A stretch of 64,000 nucleotides of DNA from Paragyromitra xinjiangensis (Eukaryota; Ascomycota; Pezizomycetes; Pezizales; Discinaceae), in the NCBI GenBank assembly GCA_038503065.1, contig JBCAMK010000008.1:1860001-1924000 (forward strand). The letters run 5' to 3'. Under the pieces are notes generated by a model that did not search any database, had not been told where the DNA came from, and was given only the letters and a program-made list of their open reading frames with translations. Positions 1-13,888 of the stretch are shown here, one piece after another. Position 1 is the first letter of the stretch. The number at the start of each line of letters is the position of its first letter. The position numbers and the translations under genes were made by a program.

Positions 1-1
1 A

Positions 2-256
2 TCGCCCTGGTATCATCAGAACTCGCGGCTGGCGATGGGGTTGGTATCAGAATGTTTGGAACAGAAGCAAGTGAAGGAAGCGGAAATGATCAATGAGCTT
101 GTAAAGAAGCGGTTTGCTGAGAAAATCGGCTTAGGCCCAGAAGACGTGGGGGCGAAAATGGATGGGGATAAGGCTAGGACGGAGATGATCACAGAGAATC
201 TAGAAGATGGGGAACATAGTTCTGACCTACAGGGCGTGTTGAACGGTTTGGGATGA
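2..256 (+). CDS. 3' end of an unidentified protein-coding gene, cut by the window edge
   Basis: A reading frame is open from the left edge to a TGA at 254-256, giving about 84 C-terminal residues. I do not recognise the family. The visible part is hydrophilic and rich in Glu and Lys, with a helical stretch (roughly EMINELVKKRF) and an acidic end, and no membrane segment. The frame is open before the first Met at 35, so the real start is probably upstream of the window. An alternative is a short chance ORF; the codon use and continuous openness favour a real terminal exon, but only moderately. Confidence 0.45.
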   Translation, partial: SPWYHQNSRLAMGLVSECLEQKQVKEAEMINELVKKRFAEKIGLGPEDVGAKMDGDKARTEMITENLEDGEHSSDLQGVLNGLG

Positions 257-1969
257 TCGGAGCTAGGGTCTTGCTTTTTCAGGCCTGTTTGAGCCTTTCC
301 ACGTTTGCTTTTGTGAGGGTTTTCGTTACATCTGGCTACGCATATTGGGTGGGGAGGGTGGATCAAGGGTTCAGGCGTTTTGAAATACCTATTCAGGGTA
401 TTATTTCAGTTTCATTCTGCCATTTCGGTTTGTACGGTAACAAAGACATGAGGCCTCATCTACTGGTAGTAAGCAGGTACCACACTCCGTGCATCAGATA
501 TTTGCATGTACCATGCGGCGTGGATGTTTGCCGCTGTCGTCTAGATTACAGGTACCACCGACTCGTCATCGCAGATTTCGGCTTGTGGCGCATGTTTTCT
601 GTGTTTTGTGTTTGTTTCTCCACGCGTGCGTGCAAGCACTCATAACTGCTGTGCCTTGTACGTGCGGGCTGTTTGCGCCGGTACAGCCATACAACTGAGT
701 TTCCAGGTTTGTCCTCGTGCCAGTACCAACAGCACTCACCGATTCACGATTTGATCTCAGCGCCAAACAAGGTTTACGGTACCAATAGTCCTGAGTATGT
801 AAATAGTTGAGTGCATGGGGTTATCGGTATTTTACAATTTGATATCCCCCAGCCCAGATGCTGAGGCCGGCGAATTATCGGCGTTGAAGCTGAAGAAGCA
901 CCTCCTCAGGCGGTGCATACGAAAAAGGACCGAGAGAGCATGGCAACAGCAAGGCAAGTCGTGCATCGAAGAGACGTGTCAGCCACCAACGAGTGATACT
1001 TGCTCTGCCAGTACACCTCACAGCCCACCCTCCATCGTCCCCATGCGTCCTTCCTTTTAGACATTTTTTTCTCTCTCGACCATGATCCCGGGTACTTTTT
1101 TTTTCTCGCTCTTTTCTTCTCCCTCTTCCGTAACCCCATCGCTGTTGTCTAGCCCAAATAGCTACGCAGCTGCGTACGAGTACTCACACGTATGATGGGT
1201 CGGCACTGCTGCTCAACATCCTGGAGCTGCTGAATAGAGGCGGAGACCGACTGGATACATACTCAGGATAAAGGATACCTCGGTACATACATGTAACCTA
1301 GAGCGATGTGAAGATCTATACAAATAGCCTGGGCTGAGAAGGGGAGGATGAGCCTTTCTCAATTAGAGCACATAAAAAGCGATCTGGAAGTTGTCTTCTC
1401 CCTCATCGAGTCGCCGAAGGCTTCCGGCGGTCGATTCACGCCCTGGTTGGAAACTCTCCATAAGAGCCCGACAATCCTGTCCCAAACAGTGCGCAAAAAA
1501 CAATTCTCCGCCAACTTCCAACTGACCTCATACCTCATCCCTACCCAGGCAGACAGACTCATATCATAACACAAAAGCAGCCAGCGCTGGTAAACAAACC
1601 CTGCCCATATTAAATGCCCCTCCCCCTCATTTTACCTGCCCACACGCCCTCATCACAGCCTTTGCCGCCGCCCTACACTACAAACCTGTAACTGAACACG
1701 CCCCGCCCTCGTTTCTTGCTTAATTAGATCTTCCACCCCAAAAAGCACAAATACTTACCCCATCACCTACGAGTAGTCTCTAGTCTAACAAAAGTTAATC
1801 TAGCCTACTTCATCTTAAAGCTCATCGACTCCGTGCTCGCTTCGTTCAGCCCCCCTAAGTACTGCTCCCCCCGCAGTTATTCAGTATTTATTCCTCTCGG
1901 ACCGCCCGTGGTAACTCGGCAACCCTGGAGCTCGTAAAGCACAACGCAAGATACCGTCCTCGACGCAGC
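257..1969. other. Intergenic, no supported gene
   Basis: Several short frames cross this stretch on both strands, but none continues through plausible splice sites or resembles a known family. The part after about 1580 is C-rich and pyrimidine-rich and probably holds the promoter and 5' leader of the DUF7514 gene that starts at 1970. Confidence 0.5.
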
Positions 1970-3824
1970 ATGACACCACCGCCCAAACCGCCGTCCCCAG
2001 CGGCATTTTGGGGATACTTGATATCGCCAGATCATCCAACACAGCCGACTCCGCTGTTTAGGAACCTGTTGCTGTCGATCGCTAATTACATCGTATGTCG
2101 CTTCGCTTCCCGTGTGCAGTCTGGGCCGGCAATGGTGGTTTGAAAAGAAGCAGAGAGCTAACCGGATGGGTTAGATTGATAATTTGGAACCGAGAGAAGT
2201 ACATTGTTTGACACCGGAAAAGATTGCATCGTTTTATCATGCCGTCGGTGGAGATCTTGATGGTATGTAATTCAACACGATTTACCTCGGGTTGGTACTT
2301 GCAACTGGAGCACACCAGATAGTTCTGGCACGAGATAAAACCAAAAGTAAATAGATACTGATTTTTCTATGCTTCATCCTAGATCTCTTTCTGGGCACAC
2401 CACCCGCAAAGCTCTCATCGATTTATATGACGTTGGGTTGCTCACACTCTTTACAGCCAACGCCGAATGACGACTTTGTCCCACCCTCTATCCCCGCCCT
2501 CACATCCCGCGGCTTCGTAATATGGCAGACGATTCAGCTACTGCTAGATCCCGAAGAACATGTTCCGTACTTACAACAAGCTGCACGGATTTTCCCGCTT
2601 ATAAACCCAGAAAACAATCAACCATTTCCACGTGAAATCCCTAAAGAGGCATTCCCTGCAGGTCCAGACGAGGAAACCGTCAGATGGCACGACGAAATGT
2701 TTGCGAAGCAAAGTGCAAAGGAGGCTGCAGAAAAGAAGGACGCAAGTAAGCACGGTAAGGTGCAGGTGCCGGTGCCCTCGCCTGTGTCGGCAGAACATCC
2801 AGATGCTGGATATGCAGAGTACCATCGACATCACCATCACCATGCACCACCGTATGGGGAACCTTATGTGAGCCGGTCTCGAAGGAAGAGTCGACACCAC
2901 CCGTCCTCTGCACCGGCACCTGCACCCGAGCCACCGTTGGATGATGGATACTCTAGTACACATCACCACCCACGGCACCATAACCAGCATACGACAGAAA
3001 CTGTATTCACCTCGGATTCAGAAGGGATGCATTCACACAGCCGCCATCATAGCAGACGAGGAACAAGAGAACGCGAGTTCACTAAACCATATGTTTACGA
3101 GAATGGTGTTGTCACTCCTGTCGTACCCGTCTTCCCTAGCTCCGCCACAATCATAGATCTCGGGGATGGCATCCACATCCTCGCTGATCAAATTCCATCC
3201 TCCCCACCTCTCCCTCCAGCCTCCCACTTCAGACACGCGCATCCGAACTATCAACCCCCCACTGTTACTGCACCGGAGGTGCTATCTTGTTCATCATCTT
3301 ATAGCGACCTCCACGGCGCATACCACTCACACCATCACTCCCCACAACATATTAACCACCGTGACCGCAGCTGCCCGCGCTCGTCATCTCCACTCCGACC
3401 GTCAGACCCAGTACTGAGGAAGTCACAGAGTGCGTACTACTATGCACAGGAACAGCCAGTGCATGCCCATCCCCAATCGCGATCGCGATCAGGTGGATCT
3501 GGAAGACGAGTCCGACGAGATATCTCAGATATGGATTCGGACGTATCCGATAATGGCATTCCACCGTCTCAATGGACACTCCAAGCCGAAAGGTTCAGAG
3601 CAGAAGAAGAGGCGGTAGAAAGAGAGCACAGGAGAAGAGGACATAGTAAAGATGATGCAGGGAGACGACATAGAAGAGCGGAGAGAGAACGAGGAGAAGG
3701 CTGGGAATATACTGGAGGCGGAGGAGGTGGAGGAGGTGGAGGGAGGAGTAGAAGTGGAAGGAGGTATTACAGGGAGTTCAATCCAAGGTCGATGGAAGGT
3801 GTAGGTGGAGTATATTTTTATTAA
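1970..3824 (+). CDS. DUF7514 domain protein with long disordered tail
   Basis: Exons are 1970-2092, 2175-2262 and 2383-3824, giving 550 residues; all splice sites are GT-AG and keep frame. The N-terminal ~190 residues match the fungal DUF7514 pattern: FWGYLISPDHPTQPTPLF, then LTPEKIASFYHAVGGD and DLFLGTPPAKLSSIY, then a segment ending near PLINPENNQPFP. The function of the family is unknown. From about residue 200 onward the protein is low-complexity and probably disordered, with His runs, Ser/Arg-rich stretches, a Glu/Arg-rich charged block and a run of nine Gly near the C-terminus. No signal peptide or membrane helix is visible. The start at 1970 is the first ATG that gives the conserved N-terminal block. 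The domain call is from recalled family pattern, not a search. Confidence 0.85.
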
Positions 3825-6000
3825 TGGGCTTTTTTTTTCATTCTTTGGTGGCGTTGGGGGTGGGGTTGGGGCGGTTTTTGTGAATATCTAGCAATGTTGG
3901 AATATATGTTTCTTATTTAGCAGTTATTGCATGATGGTTATTAAAACCCACAGAATAATGAGATCTCTATGCGTTGAAATGATGCCTCTAGTGAGTTAGA
4001 ATAGTAGACGGTTCTTCAAAGGCTTTGATAGTTATCTATTCCTATTACCCCTAATTGACATCTCTACAGCTAGCCATCAAAGATACTAGTTAAAATTTCG
4101 CGATAAGCTCTAATAACTATCTATTGTTAGAAAGCTAAGCGTAGTAATACACCGACACGATGCTCGTGCGGACGAACGACCCGCTCCGTAGCGCGAGACG
4201 AGTGATAGGTCATGAAAACACGGTTACTATTTCCCATCCAAAGGATTGGTAGCAGCCCACAGCCCCCAGCCTAGACCATAACCGCGGCGAATGAACACTA
4301 AGACTTCATCTAAATGACACCCGTGTATGTATGCGGTCTTTTTTCTATTCGAACTTCAAAGATAGCTATATTATCCAACCTATTACCTCTACTTGGTTAG
4401 CTTTTGTTTTGTGTTTTTGTTTACGTTTTTTTTCAAGCGTACCATAATCTGAATGGTCGAACGTGTCTAATAAAAAAAAGAAAAATGTCGAAGAGGAACC
4501 TATTGCCTTTACTGCTATGGTCTGTATCTCCCATTGGGCTCTATGACTGTTGATCACCGATGTGTTGCGTTTCTGTTACCGTGGTCGCAACCAATGAATA
4601 GAGGGTGAGAAACCTGTTGGTTTGTTTGTTGCGAGAGGATTTAACCTCTAATGGCTGAATCGCGAGGAGGTTGGGAGGTGGTGGGTGGATGGTGGATGGA
4701 TAGTCGTGCCGATGGGATGGTAAACAAGGTGGAAGTAGTACGTCCAGATGCGGTTTTAAAGAGACTAGGAAAAACGAATATTTGTGGGGGCTTGGAATGA
4801 GGAATATAGAAACGATCGATGAAGACGATATATAAGTGCAGATAAACGGCGTTAGCTATGGGGATGTGTGGGTGCCGCCCATATGTCTATTATTATACTT
4901 TGGGAAGGAACCCATCCCGCCTAGCTTACGTCTGGGATGTGCGATTGTGGGAGGTGTCTGGTTGCCTTTTTCTGTACCTTTGGACAAAATCTTGTTGTGG
5001 AGGTAGTTAATTTTTTGGTCTCTTAGTCCTTTGCTAGAAGTGTTCGTGGAATGGGTCGACTGCAGCCCAAAGTTTGGTTAAGTGTATTGAAGGAAATTAA
5101 AGGGCTGGTGGTGGGAGTAGTATGCTGCACATGTCTAGGTGACTACTCCTAGGGGGTAAAGGATTTTCTCACCGTGGGTGGCTACCGTTAATTTTACTTG
5201 ACCGCTAGTGGGTTCAAAGTTGGGAAGAGTTTTGTGGGGAATTGGATGATGAGCGCATCTTGGAAACCGAGTGATGGTCCATGCATACAGAGTCAAATTT
5301 AAGGCTACGCGAACTAGTTAATCTTAGGCGTGTGCCCCAGTATCACGCAGCTTACTGCATGCAGCAGGTTAATTTACCCTAATGGCAAACTTTCTGCGTG
5401 GTGGGCGGGTATCATCGCACATATAAACAATGACTGATTCCTCCTCTAATCCTGAGACAAGGCCTCTACTAATTACCGCAGCCCTAGGCGGTCAAGCGCC
5501 CCATGGCGAGCCCCTCCCATAGCGACCCGAGACCGCACTCCTCAAGATATGCGGTCATGGGAAAGAGTTGCGAATTGAATCGCCTCGAATCGATAGGGAC
5601 CGATATGGGATCGCGAAGCCTTGTTCTAAGAAAACCCTAAACCCTTGTTCCTTTTGTCGTAAGAGCCGCAAATAATTGTGCTCATATATCCCACCTTCTA
5701 TGGTGTTTAATAAACAAGTTGCCTATCAAATATCGCATCTTGTGATGCGGTTAGAGATGGGCTCCAAGGGAGTTGCCGGGGTTGAGGGTTTTTTGAGTGT
5801 CTCGTGATAAGCTTCGTATCAGTTCAGCCGTTAGCCAAGACCACCTATTCACGTCGTTGTGCCACTAGCCTACTTTTGCAATCCTCGAACTTCATAGCAG
5901 TAAGAGCTCAACACCACCATCAAGGCGCTCATCTACTGCTAGTTGCACGAGTTGTTGTACTTTTAAACACAGCGAAAAAGTCTCCGTCCGCGAGGCCATC
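3825..6000. other. Intergenic, TOR upstream region
   Basis: No gene is supported in these 2.2 kb. A telomere-like box AAAACCCTAAACCC lies at 5631-5644, about 360 bp upstream of the TOR start. The final 200 bp form the presumed TOR 5' leader; short frames there do not continue into the TOR frame. Confidence 0.5.
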
Positions 6001-9000
6001 ATGGCTTCTCCACATTTGGACACGTTGGGGAGGATATTCACAGACATACGGAGCAAGTACGCGCCTCCAACGCACTTTGTTCGCGACATTGAGGGGCATT
6101 GACAGCTGTGTTGCTAACGAGTTTGGGTGGTTATAGGTATGAAGAGGTACGGCAGAAAGCTACTAACGACTTGAAAATCCACCTGGAGGTCGTTTCAAGA
6201 GGTTTGCGACTTACCCCTCCGCTGTTTCTTGAGTTTCTTGGATGCTGATCCTAGTGTAGAATATTCCAGCGAACAGCTCTCGAGATATCACGCCGAGGTC
6301 AACAGACGGGTTTCGGAATTCATACACAGCAATGATACCACAGACAAGATTGGTGGCATTCTCGCCCTCGGCGTACTCATCGATGTCGACCATGACGACA
6401 GCACACAAAAGACGACGAGATACGCAAACTACCTGCGAAGTATCATGAGAGGCAACGACAACCACTGCATGGTCCTCGCTGCGAAAACTTTGGGACAACT
6501 CGCGGCGCCGGGGGGAACGTTGACATCCGAACTGGTGGAAAGTGAGGTTAAACAAGCGTTAGAATGGCTTCAGATCGATCGGCAAGAGAACCGCCGCTTC
6601 GCTTCAGCACTGTTGCTGAGAGAGTTGGCGAGAAGTTCTCCGACACTGATCTATGGGTTCATCGGGCAGATATTGGACTTGATTTGGGTGGCTCTACGGG
6701 ATCCGAAGGTCTTGATTCGCGAAACTGCGGCGGAGGCCTTAGGAGTATGCCTTGCCATAATGAAGTATCGCGATCAGACGAACCGGGATATGTGGTATTC
6801 TAAGATCCTAGAAGAGGCAAAGTTGGGCTTGAGAATCGCATCGACAGACGCGATACACGGGAGTCTCTTGATCTATCTGCAGCTGCTGGACTCGGCTGGA
6901 ATGTTCATGCACGAGAGCTATCGCGAGACTTGCGATACAGTGCTACGGCTGAAGGATAATCGTGATCAAGGCATCCGGAAACTCACTATTAAAATGATTC
7001 CGTGTCTGGCGAAGTACAACCCGGCCGAATTCGTCGGTTCGTATTTACACAAGTTCATGATGCATCTACAAGCACAACTCAAAAAGAAGGATTCGGAGGA
7101 TAGAGGTGCCGCATATAGGGCGATTGGTGAGGTGGCGCTTGCGGTTGGGAGCAGCATGGGGCCGTATTTGGACGCGATATTGGCTAGCATCAAGGAAGGC
7201 TTGACAATGAAAGGGTGAGGGAATTCGTGATACTGATAGTTCTAAGTGCTAATCTATATAGACGAAATCGTGCTCAGCGTGCGGAACAGGAGGCCCCGAT
7301 CTTCGAGTGTATCAGTATGTTAGCTACGGCAGTAGGTCAGGCGTTAACCAAGTATATGCACGACCTGCTAGGTTTGATATTCGCCTGCAATCTGAGTGTA
7401 AAGCTCACGCAGGCTCTGGTTGATCTCTCGCACTACCTTCCACCTCTTTTACCAACAATCCAGGAGCGGCTTCTTAATATGATTAGCATGGTTCTCTGTA
7501 ACCGACCCTTCAAGCCATTAGGAAGCCCAGCAACTGTTCAACCGCCAATGACAATTGCTGCTAAGCAGTATAGGGATGGCATGACTACTGAGGAACGGGA
7601 TGCAGAGATCACACTTGCTCTTCATACTTTGGGAAGCTTTGATTTTACAAGTAAGTTTTCGTTGTCGCAGCGCCTTAGGGATGTACCTGACAAGAAAGAT
7701 CACATTTTGAATGAGTTCGTGCGCGACATTGCGATGAAATTTGTCGAAGATGACAACACCGAGGTCCGCAAAGCGGCCGCATTAACGTGCTGTCAGTTGT
7801 TCGTTCGAGATCCTATCTGCTATCAGACAAGCAATCATGCAATCCAAGTAGTTGGGGAGGTAATGGAGAAGCTCTTGACTGTAGCTATTGCAGATCCAGG
7901 TTTGTCAACCTCTTGAGCAGCTTTTAGTACTTTGCTAACACTTCTAAATAGACCCCGATATTAGGAAGACCGTCCTTCTCTCACTTGATGCGCGTTTTGA
8001 TAGACATCTCGCAAAGGCTGAGAACGTTCGGTCTTTGTTCTTGGCGTTGAACGATGAGATCTTTGCTATTCGTGAAGCTGCTATAACAATTATCGGACGC
8101 CTGACTCTTCATAACCCTGCATATGTGATCCCCTCTCTCAGGAAGATACTCATTCAGCTACTCACAGAGCTCGAATACTCTAATGTCCCGCGAAACAAGG
8201 AGGAAAGCGCAAGACTTCTCAGCCACCTAGTTGCGGCGTCCCAAAAACTAATCAGACCATATGTCGAGCCGATGGTCCGAGTTCTCCTGCCCCGAGCCCG
8301 GGACCCTAGTGCAGGTGTGGCTTCGAGCATCTTGACGGCTCTGGGAGAGCTTGCAACTGTTGGTGGAGAGGATATGGTACCGTATATTCCGCGGTTAATG
8401 CCACTTATCATTGAGACATTGCAAGATCAAAGTTCGCCAGCGAAGAGAGATGCTGCGCTTAGGACACTAGGGCAGCTGGCTAGTAACTCAGGATACGTTA
8501 TCGAGCCATATGTGCAGTATCCACAACTTCTCACGATTCTTGTTGGTATTGTGAAGACAGAACAGAACACTACGCTGCGAAAGGAGACGATCAAACTAAT
8601 GGGGATTCTGGGAGCCCTGGATCCTTACAAGCACCAAACTGTGGAGCGAACTTCCGAGCTCTCCTCGACAGATCAGGTTCATGCAGTCACAGATGTTTCC
8701 TTGATTATGACTGGATTGACCCCTTCCAATGAAGACTACTATCCTACTGTAGTTATCAATTCCCTCATGAACATGCTAAAAGATCCTTCTCTTGGACAAC
8801 ATCACTCTTCAGTTATTGATGCTATAATGAACATTTTTAAGACTCTCGGCCTGAAATGTGTTCCGTTCTTGGGCCAGATTATACCTGGGTTTCTGTCAGT
8901 CACGCGGGCTTGCCCTGCTAGCAAGCTGGATTCGTATTTCAATCAGCTGAGTATCTTGGTTTCAATCGTCAAGCAGCACATCAGGAACTTCTTGCCGGAT

Positions 9001-12000
9001 ATTCTGCAGCTCATCAGGGATTACTGGGAGTCCACTTCTACTCTGCAATCCACTATTCTCCAGCTGGTGGAGGCTATTGCGCATTCTCTAGAGGGAGAGT
9101 TTAAAGTGTATCTAGCGCAGCTCTTACCGTTGATGCTGAAAGTCTTGGAAGCGGCAGACCCTAACCGACCTGGGCCACCAGAAAAGGTGCTACATGCATT
9201 CGTTGTATTTGGGTCTAGTAGCGAGGAGTATATGCATCTCATCCTCCCTGTGATTGTTCGGATGTTCGAGAAGCCAAACCAGAAGTTGCAGACAAAGAAG
9301 ATTGCGATGGAGACGGTGGCGAGGCTGTCACGCAAAGTTAACATCTCAGATCATGCTTCGAGAATAGTGCATCCGTTGTCGAGAGTGCTGATGTCTGGAA
9401 ATCATGAGTTGAGGATGACGGCTTTAGATACTCTTTGCGCCCTTGTGTTCCAATTGGGTCATGATTATGCACACTTTATCCCAATGATCAACAAGGTATG
9501 GCAGATGGAATTTGCGGCAAAGGTTAGATGATACTGACTTTTTGGAATAGATTCTGCAGACAAATAAGATCCAGCACACAAATTACGAGTTGCTTGTGAG
9601 CAAACTGTTGAAGGGGGAGCCACTGCCCCAGGATTTGAGTCCCGACGAGATGTAGGTTCCCGGTAGTTTTTGTTGATCATGTGATTAATAAGTGTAGGTT
9701 CGGCGAAAAAGCGGATGAGGTGTCATTCGCCGACTTCGGCCCAAAGAAGCTGCCCGTGAATCAGCAACATCTGAAGAACGCCTGGGAAGCATCCCAAAGG
9801 TCGACGCGTGAGGATTGGCAGGAGTGGATTCGCCGATTCAGTGTTGAGCTCCTCAAGCAGTCACCGTCACATGCGCTGAGGGCCTGCGCTGGATTGGCAG
9901 GTGCTTATTATCCACTGGCGAGAGATCTCTTCAATGCTGCATTCGTGTCTTGTTGGACGGAGCTCTATGATCAGTTCCAGGTAAACTCCCACGGTATATC
10001 GGCCGCCAGTGAAGACCTTGTTCTGAGCTCTATACAGGAAGAATTGGTTCGTTCGATCGAGACTGCGCTTGTTTCGCCGAATATTCCACCGGAGATCCTG
10101 CAGATTCTCCTGAATCTGGCAGAGTTCATGGAACATGATGATAAAGCGCTACCGATCGATATCCGGACGCTCGGAATGTACGCCGCGAAGTGTCATGCGT
10201 ATGCAAAGGCGCTACACTACAAAGAATTGGAGTTTCTTCAGGAGCCGCAGCCAAGCGTCATCGAAGCACTAATCAGTATCAATAACCAATTGCAGCAGTC
10301 CGATGCGGCTATCGGTATCCTTAGAAGAGCACAGGTTTATAACGACGTGCCTCTACGGGAGTCATGGTTTGAGAAGCTACAGCGATGGGAAGAAGCTCTG
10401 AAGGCGTACCAGGAGAAAGAACTAACAGAGCCCCAGTCTTTCGATATCACAATGGGCAAGATGAGGTGTTTGCACGCGTTGGGTGAGTGGGATCATTTGT
10501 CACAACTTGCACAGGATAAGTGGAGACATGCAGGCCGCGATGTGCAAAGGCTTATTGCCCCGCTCGCTGCGGCGGCTGCTTGGGGCTTGGGGCAGTGGGA
10601 GCTCATGGACGAGTATATCATGGTTATGAAGGAACATTCGCCCGACAGGAGTTTCTTTGGTGCTATTTTGTCGTTGCATAGAAACCAGTTCGAAGATGCG
10701 GCGAAACACATCGAGAAAGCTAGAGAAGGTCTTGATACAGAGTTGAGCGCATTGGTGGGTGAGAGCTATAACCGGGCTTACAGCGTTATCGTTCGTGTCC
10801 AAATGCTAGCGGAACTGGAGGAAATTATCACGTACAAACAAAACAACGATCAGCCAGAGAAACAAGAGACCATGAGGCGAACTTGGACGAAGCGTCTCAA
10901 GGGCTGTCAAAGGAACGTTGAGGTCTGGCAACGAATGCTTAAAGTGCGCGCGCTCGTCATTTCGCCAAAAGAGAATATGGACATGTGGATTAAGTTCTCG
11001 AACTTATGCAGGAAGTCTGGAAGGATCGGTCTTGCGGAAAAGTCGTTGAACTCTTTGCTCCCCCAGAATGAGAGTATCGGGAATATCTCAGGCACTTCTG
11101 TTCCTCCCCAGGTCACCTATGCACGCTTGAAGTTTATGTGGGCTACTGGACAACAGCAGGAAGCGATTAGACACCTTTTCGATTTCACGGATTCGCTTTC
11201 AAAAGATTTAGGGGTAAATCTAACGAATGGACATGCTATGCACGGTGTTCCCCCACAGCAGGCTTTGATCGCCGGTGTTGAAGATGAACACACCCGTCTT
11301 CTCGCAAGGTGCTACCTGAAACAAGGTGAATGGCAGATTGCCTTATACAAGACATGGCATGCAGAGCCGCGTACCGCCAACAAGATCCTCGACTCTTACC
11401 ACAAAGCGACCCAGTTCCACAAGGATTGGTACAAAGCCTGGCACGCCTGGGCTCTTGCGAACTTTGAAGTCGTAACTGCAGCTGCAGCTGCTGAAGGCAG
11501 GGAAAGCCCGCATCTAGACCAAGGCATGATCAGGGAGCACGTCATACCCGCCGTTAACGGTTTCTTCAGATCAATCTCTCTTTCCGCCGGAAGCTCCTTG
11601 CAAGATACACTTCGGCTATTAACCCTATGGTTTGCGCATGGTGGACATCCAGAAGTGAATGCTGCTGTCACAGAGGGTTTCAATTCTGTCAGTGTCGACA
11701 CTTGGCTGGAGGTTATTCCACAGCTCATCGCCAGAATTAACCAGCCTGATGCAGTGGTAAGGCATTCGATCCATCAACTCCTGGCTGAGGTTGGAAGGGC
11801 GCATCCACAGGCATTAGTCTACCCATTAACAGTCGCATCAAAATCTACATTGTCGAGACGCCAGAAGTCGGCAGCCCAAATCATGGATAGCATGAAGGCC
11901 CATAGCCCTAAATTGGTTGATCAAGCGGAGATAGTGAGTCAGGAGTTGATCCGAGTCGCGGTCCTGTGGCACGAACTTTGGCATGAAGGTCTTGAGGAGG

Positions 12001-13888
12001 CTTCAAGGCTGTACTTTGGAGATCATAACATTGAGATGATGTTCAAGACCCTCGAGCCACTGCATGATATGCTGGAAAGAGTACGTTTTCTTGTTTCCCC
12101 TTCACTAATAACTTTCAATTAATAGTTTTACAGGGCCCAGAGACTTTGAGAGAAATCTCTTTCCACCAAGCATTTGGTAGAGACTTGCACGAGGCAAAGG
12201 AATGCTGTATAGCGTATAAAAGAACTAGCGAGGTCGGAGATCTTAATCAAGCTTGGGATCTCTATTATCAGGTAATGGGGCACACTCCATTTGATCTTCC
12301 CATAGCGGCTAATCGGTTGCTAATCCGTTACTCATAGGTCTTCCGCAAAATAACGAAACAGTTGCCCCAGCTCAACTCTCTTGATCTACAATACGTATCT
12401 CCCAAGCTTCTCCATGCTGAAGATCTCGATTTAGCAGCACCTGGTAAGCCATACACAAGAGCCGCAAGAGCCGCATGATACTGATGGTGTTCAGGCACTT
12501 ATGCAACTGGTAAAGCTATCGTAAGGATTATGGGCTTCGAGCCGACATTCAGCGTGATTGCCTCCAAACAAAGACCTCGTAAATTAACCATGAAGGGAAG
12601 CGATGGAAACCCTTATCAATATGTCTTGAAAGGTCACGAAGATATCCGACAAGATGAACGTGTGATGCAGCTTTTCGGTTTGGTGAATACGTTGCTCTCG
12701 GTCGACTCGGAATGTTTCAAGCGCCATCTGAACATTCAGCAATACCCTGTTATCCCACTTTCCCAGAACTCAGGTTTATTAGGATGGGTGCCGAACAGTG
12801 ATACTCTTCACGTCTTGATCAGGGAATACAGGGAGAGCCGGAAGATTCTCTTGAACATTGAGCACCGAATCATGTTGCAAATGGCTCCTGACTACGATAA
12901 CCTAACGCTTATGCAGAAGGTTGAAGTCTTTGGATACGCCTTGGACAACACTACCGGCCAAGATCTGTACCGTGTTCTCTGGTTGAAGAGCAAGAGTTCC
13001 GAAGCATGGTTAGATCGCCGTACAAACTACACCAGATCTCTCGGAGTAATGTCGATGGTTGGGTACATTCTTGGACTTGGTGATAGGCATCCATCGAACT
13101 TGATGCTTGACAGAATAACCGGAAAGGTCATCCACATCGATTTCGGTGACTGCTTCGAGGTCGCCATGCACAGAGAAAAGTATCCGGAGAAGGTGCCATT
13201 TAGACTCACGCGCATGTTGACGTACGCAATGGAAGTGAGCAACATTGAGGGTAGCTTCAGAACTACCTGCGAGGCCGTTATGAAAGTATTGAGGGAGAAT
13301 AAAGAGTCGCTTATGGCGGTGTTAGAAGCATTCATGCATGATCCCTTGATGCACTGGAGGTTGGGGACCAAGGAAAGTCCTGCAGAGATTGGGCCAAGTG
13401 TGCCCGGTGAGAGAAGGAGAAGTACAATCGCGGCATTAGATCCAGCTGAGCTCATGCGGTTGTCACGGATCGGCTCTGCGGACGGTGACGAGCATGGTAT
13501 GAGAGATCCATCTGTTCTTAATGCTTACGTAGACAAGGCTCATAAATATGCAGGAGACGGCCAACGAAAACCAGAGCAACAAAACGAACGCGCGCTTCAA
13601 GTGCTCGAACGTGTCAAGGCTAAACTTACTGGTATGTGTTACCCACTTCTTATTTCCATTTGTCGTGGTAGAGGCTTATCATGTTTGTTCTAGGTACCGA
13701 TTTTAAAGCGGGAGAAGAGCTCGAAATCCCCAAGCAGGTCGCCAGGCTAATAGACCAAGCTACAAATCTGGAGAACTTGTGTCAGCATTATATTGGTAAC
13801 CACACCCATCCATGGATACGTTTCTGACCTCAAGATGTGAAGCTAACAGACTTTACTCCTCTATCTAGGTTGGTGTTCATTCTGGTAG
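6001..13888 (+). CDS. TOR: Serine/threonine-protein kinase TOR
   Basis: This is the TOR kinase, the catalytic subunit of TORC1/TORC2 that couples nutrients to growth. Twelve exons join in frame: 6001-6056, 6137-6201, 6260-7214, 7262-7899, 7952-9495, 9551-9651, 9698-12080, 12134-12271, 12338-12443, 12495-13631, 13694-13795, 13869-13888. They give 2414 residues, the usual family length. Introns are 46-80 bp, most with gctaac or tgctaat branch points. In order come HEAT repeats (about 1-1120), the FAT domain, the FRB domain ([17 protein letters not shown], with the rapamycin-contact Ser near 1889), the PI3K-like kinase domain with catalytic GDRHPSN (Asp about 2192) and DFG (Asp about 2211), and the FATC tail LCQHYIGWCSFW at the extreme end. 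The conserved FRB Ser and aromatic residues suggest rapamycin sensitivity (inference). The start at 6001 gives the typical N-terminus [16 protein letters not shown]. Confidence 0.97.
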
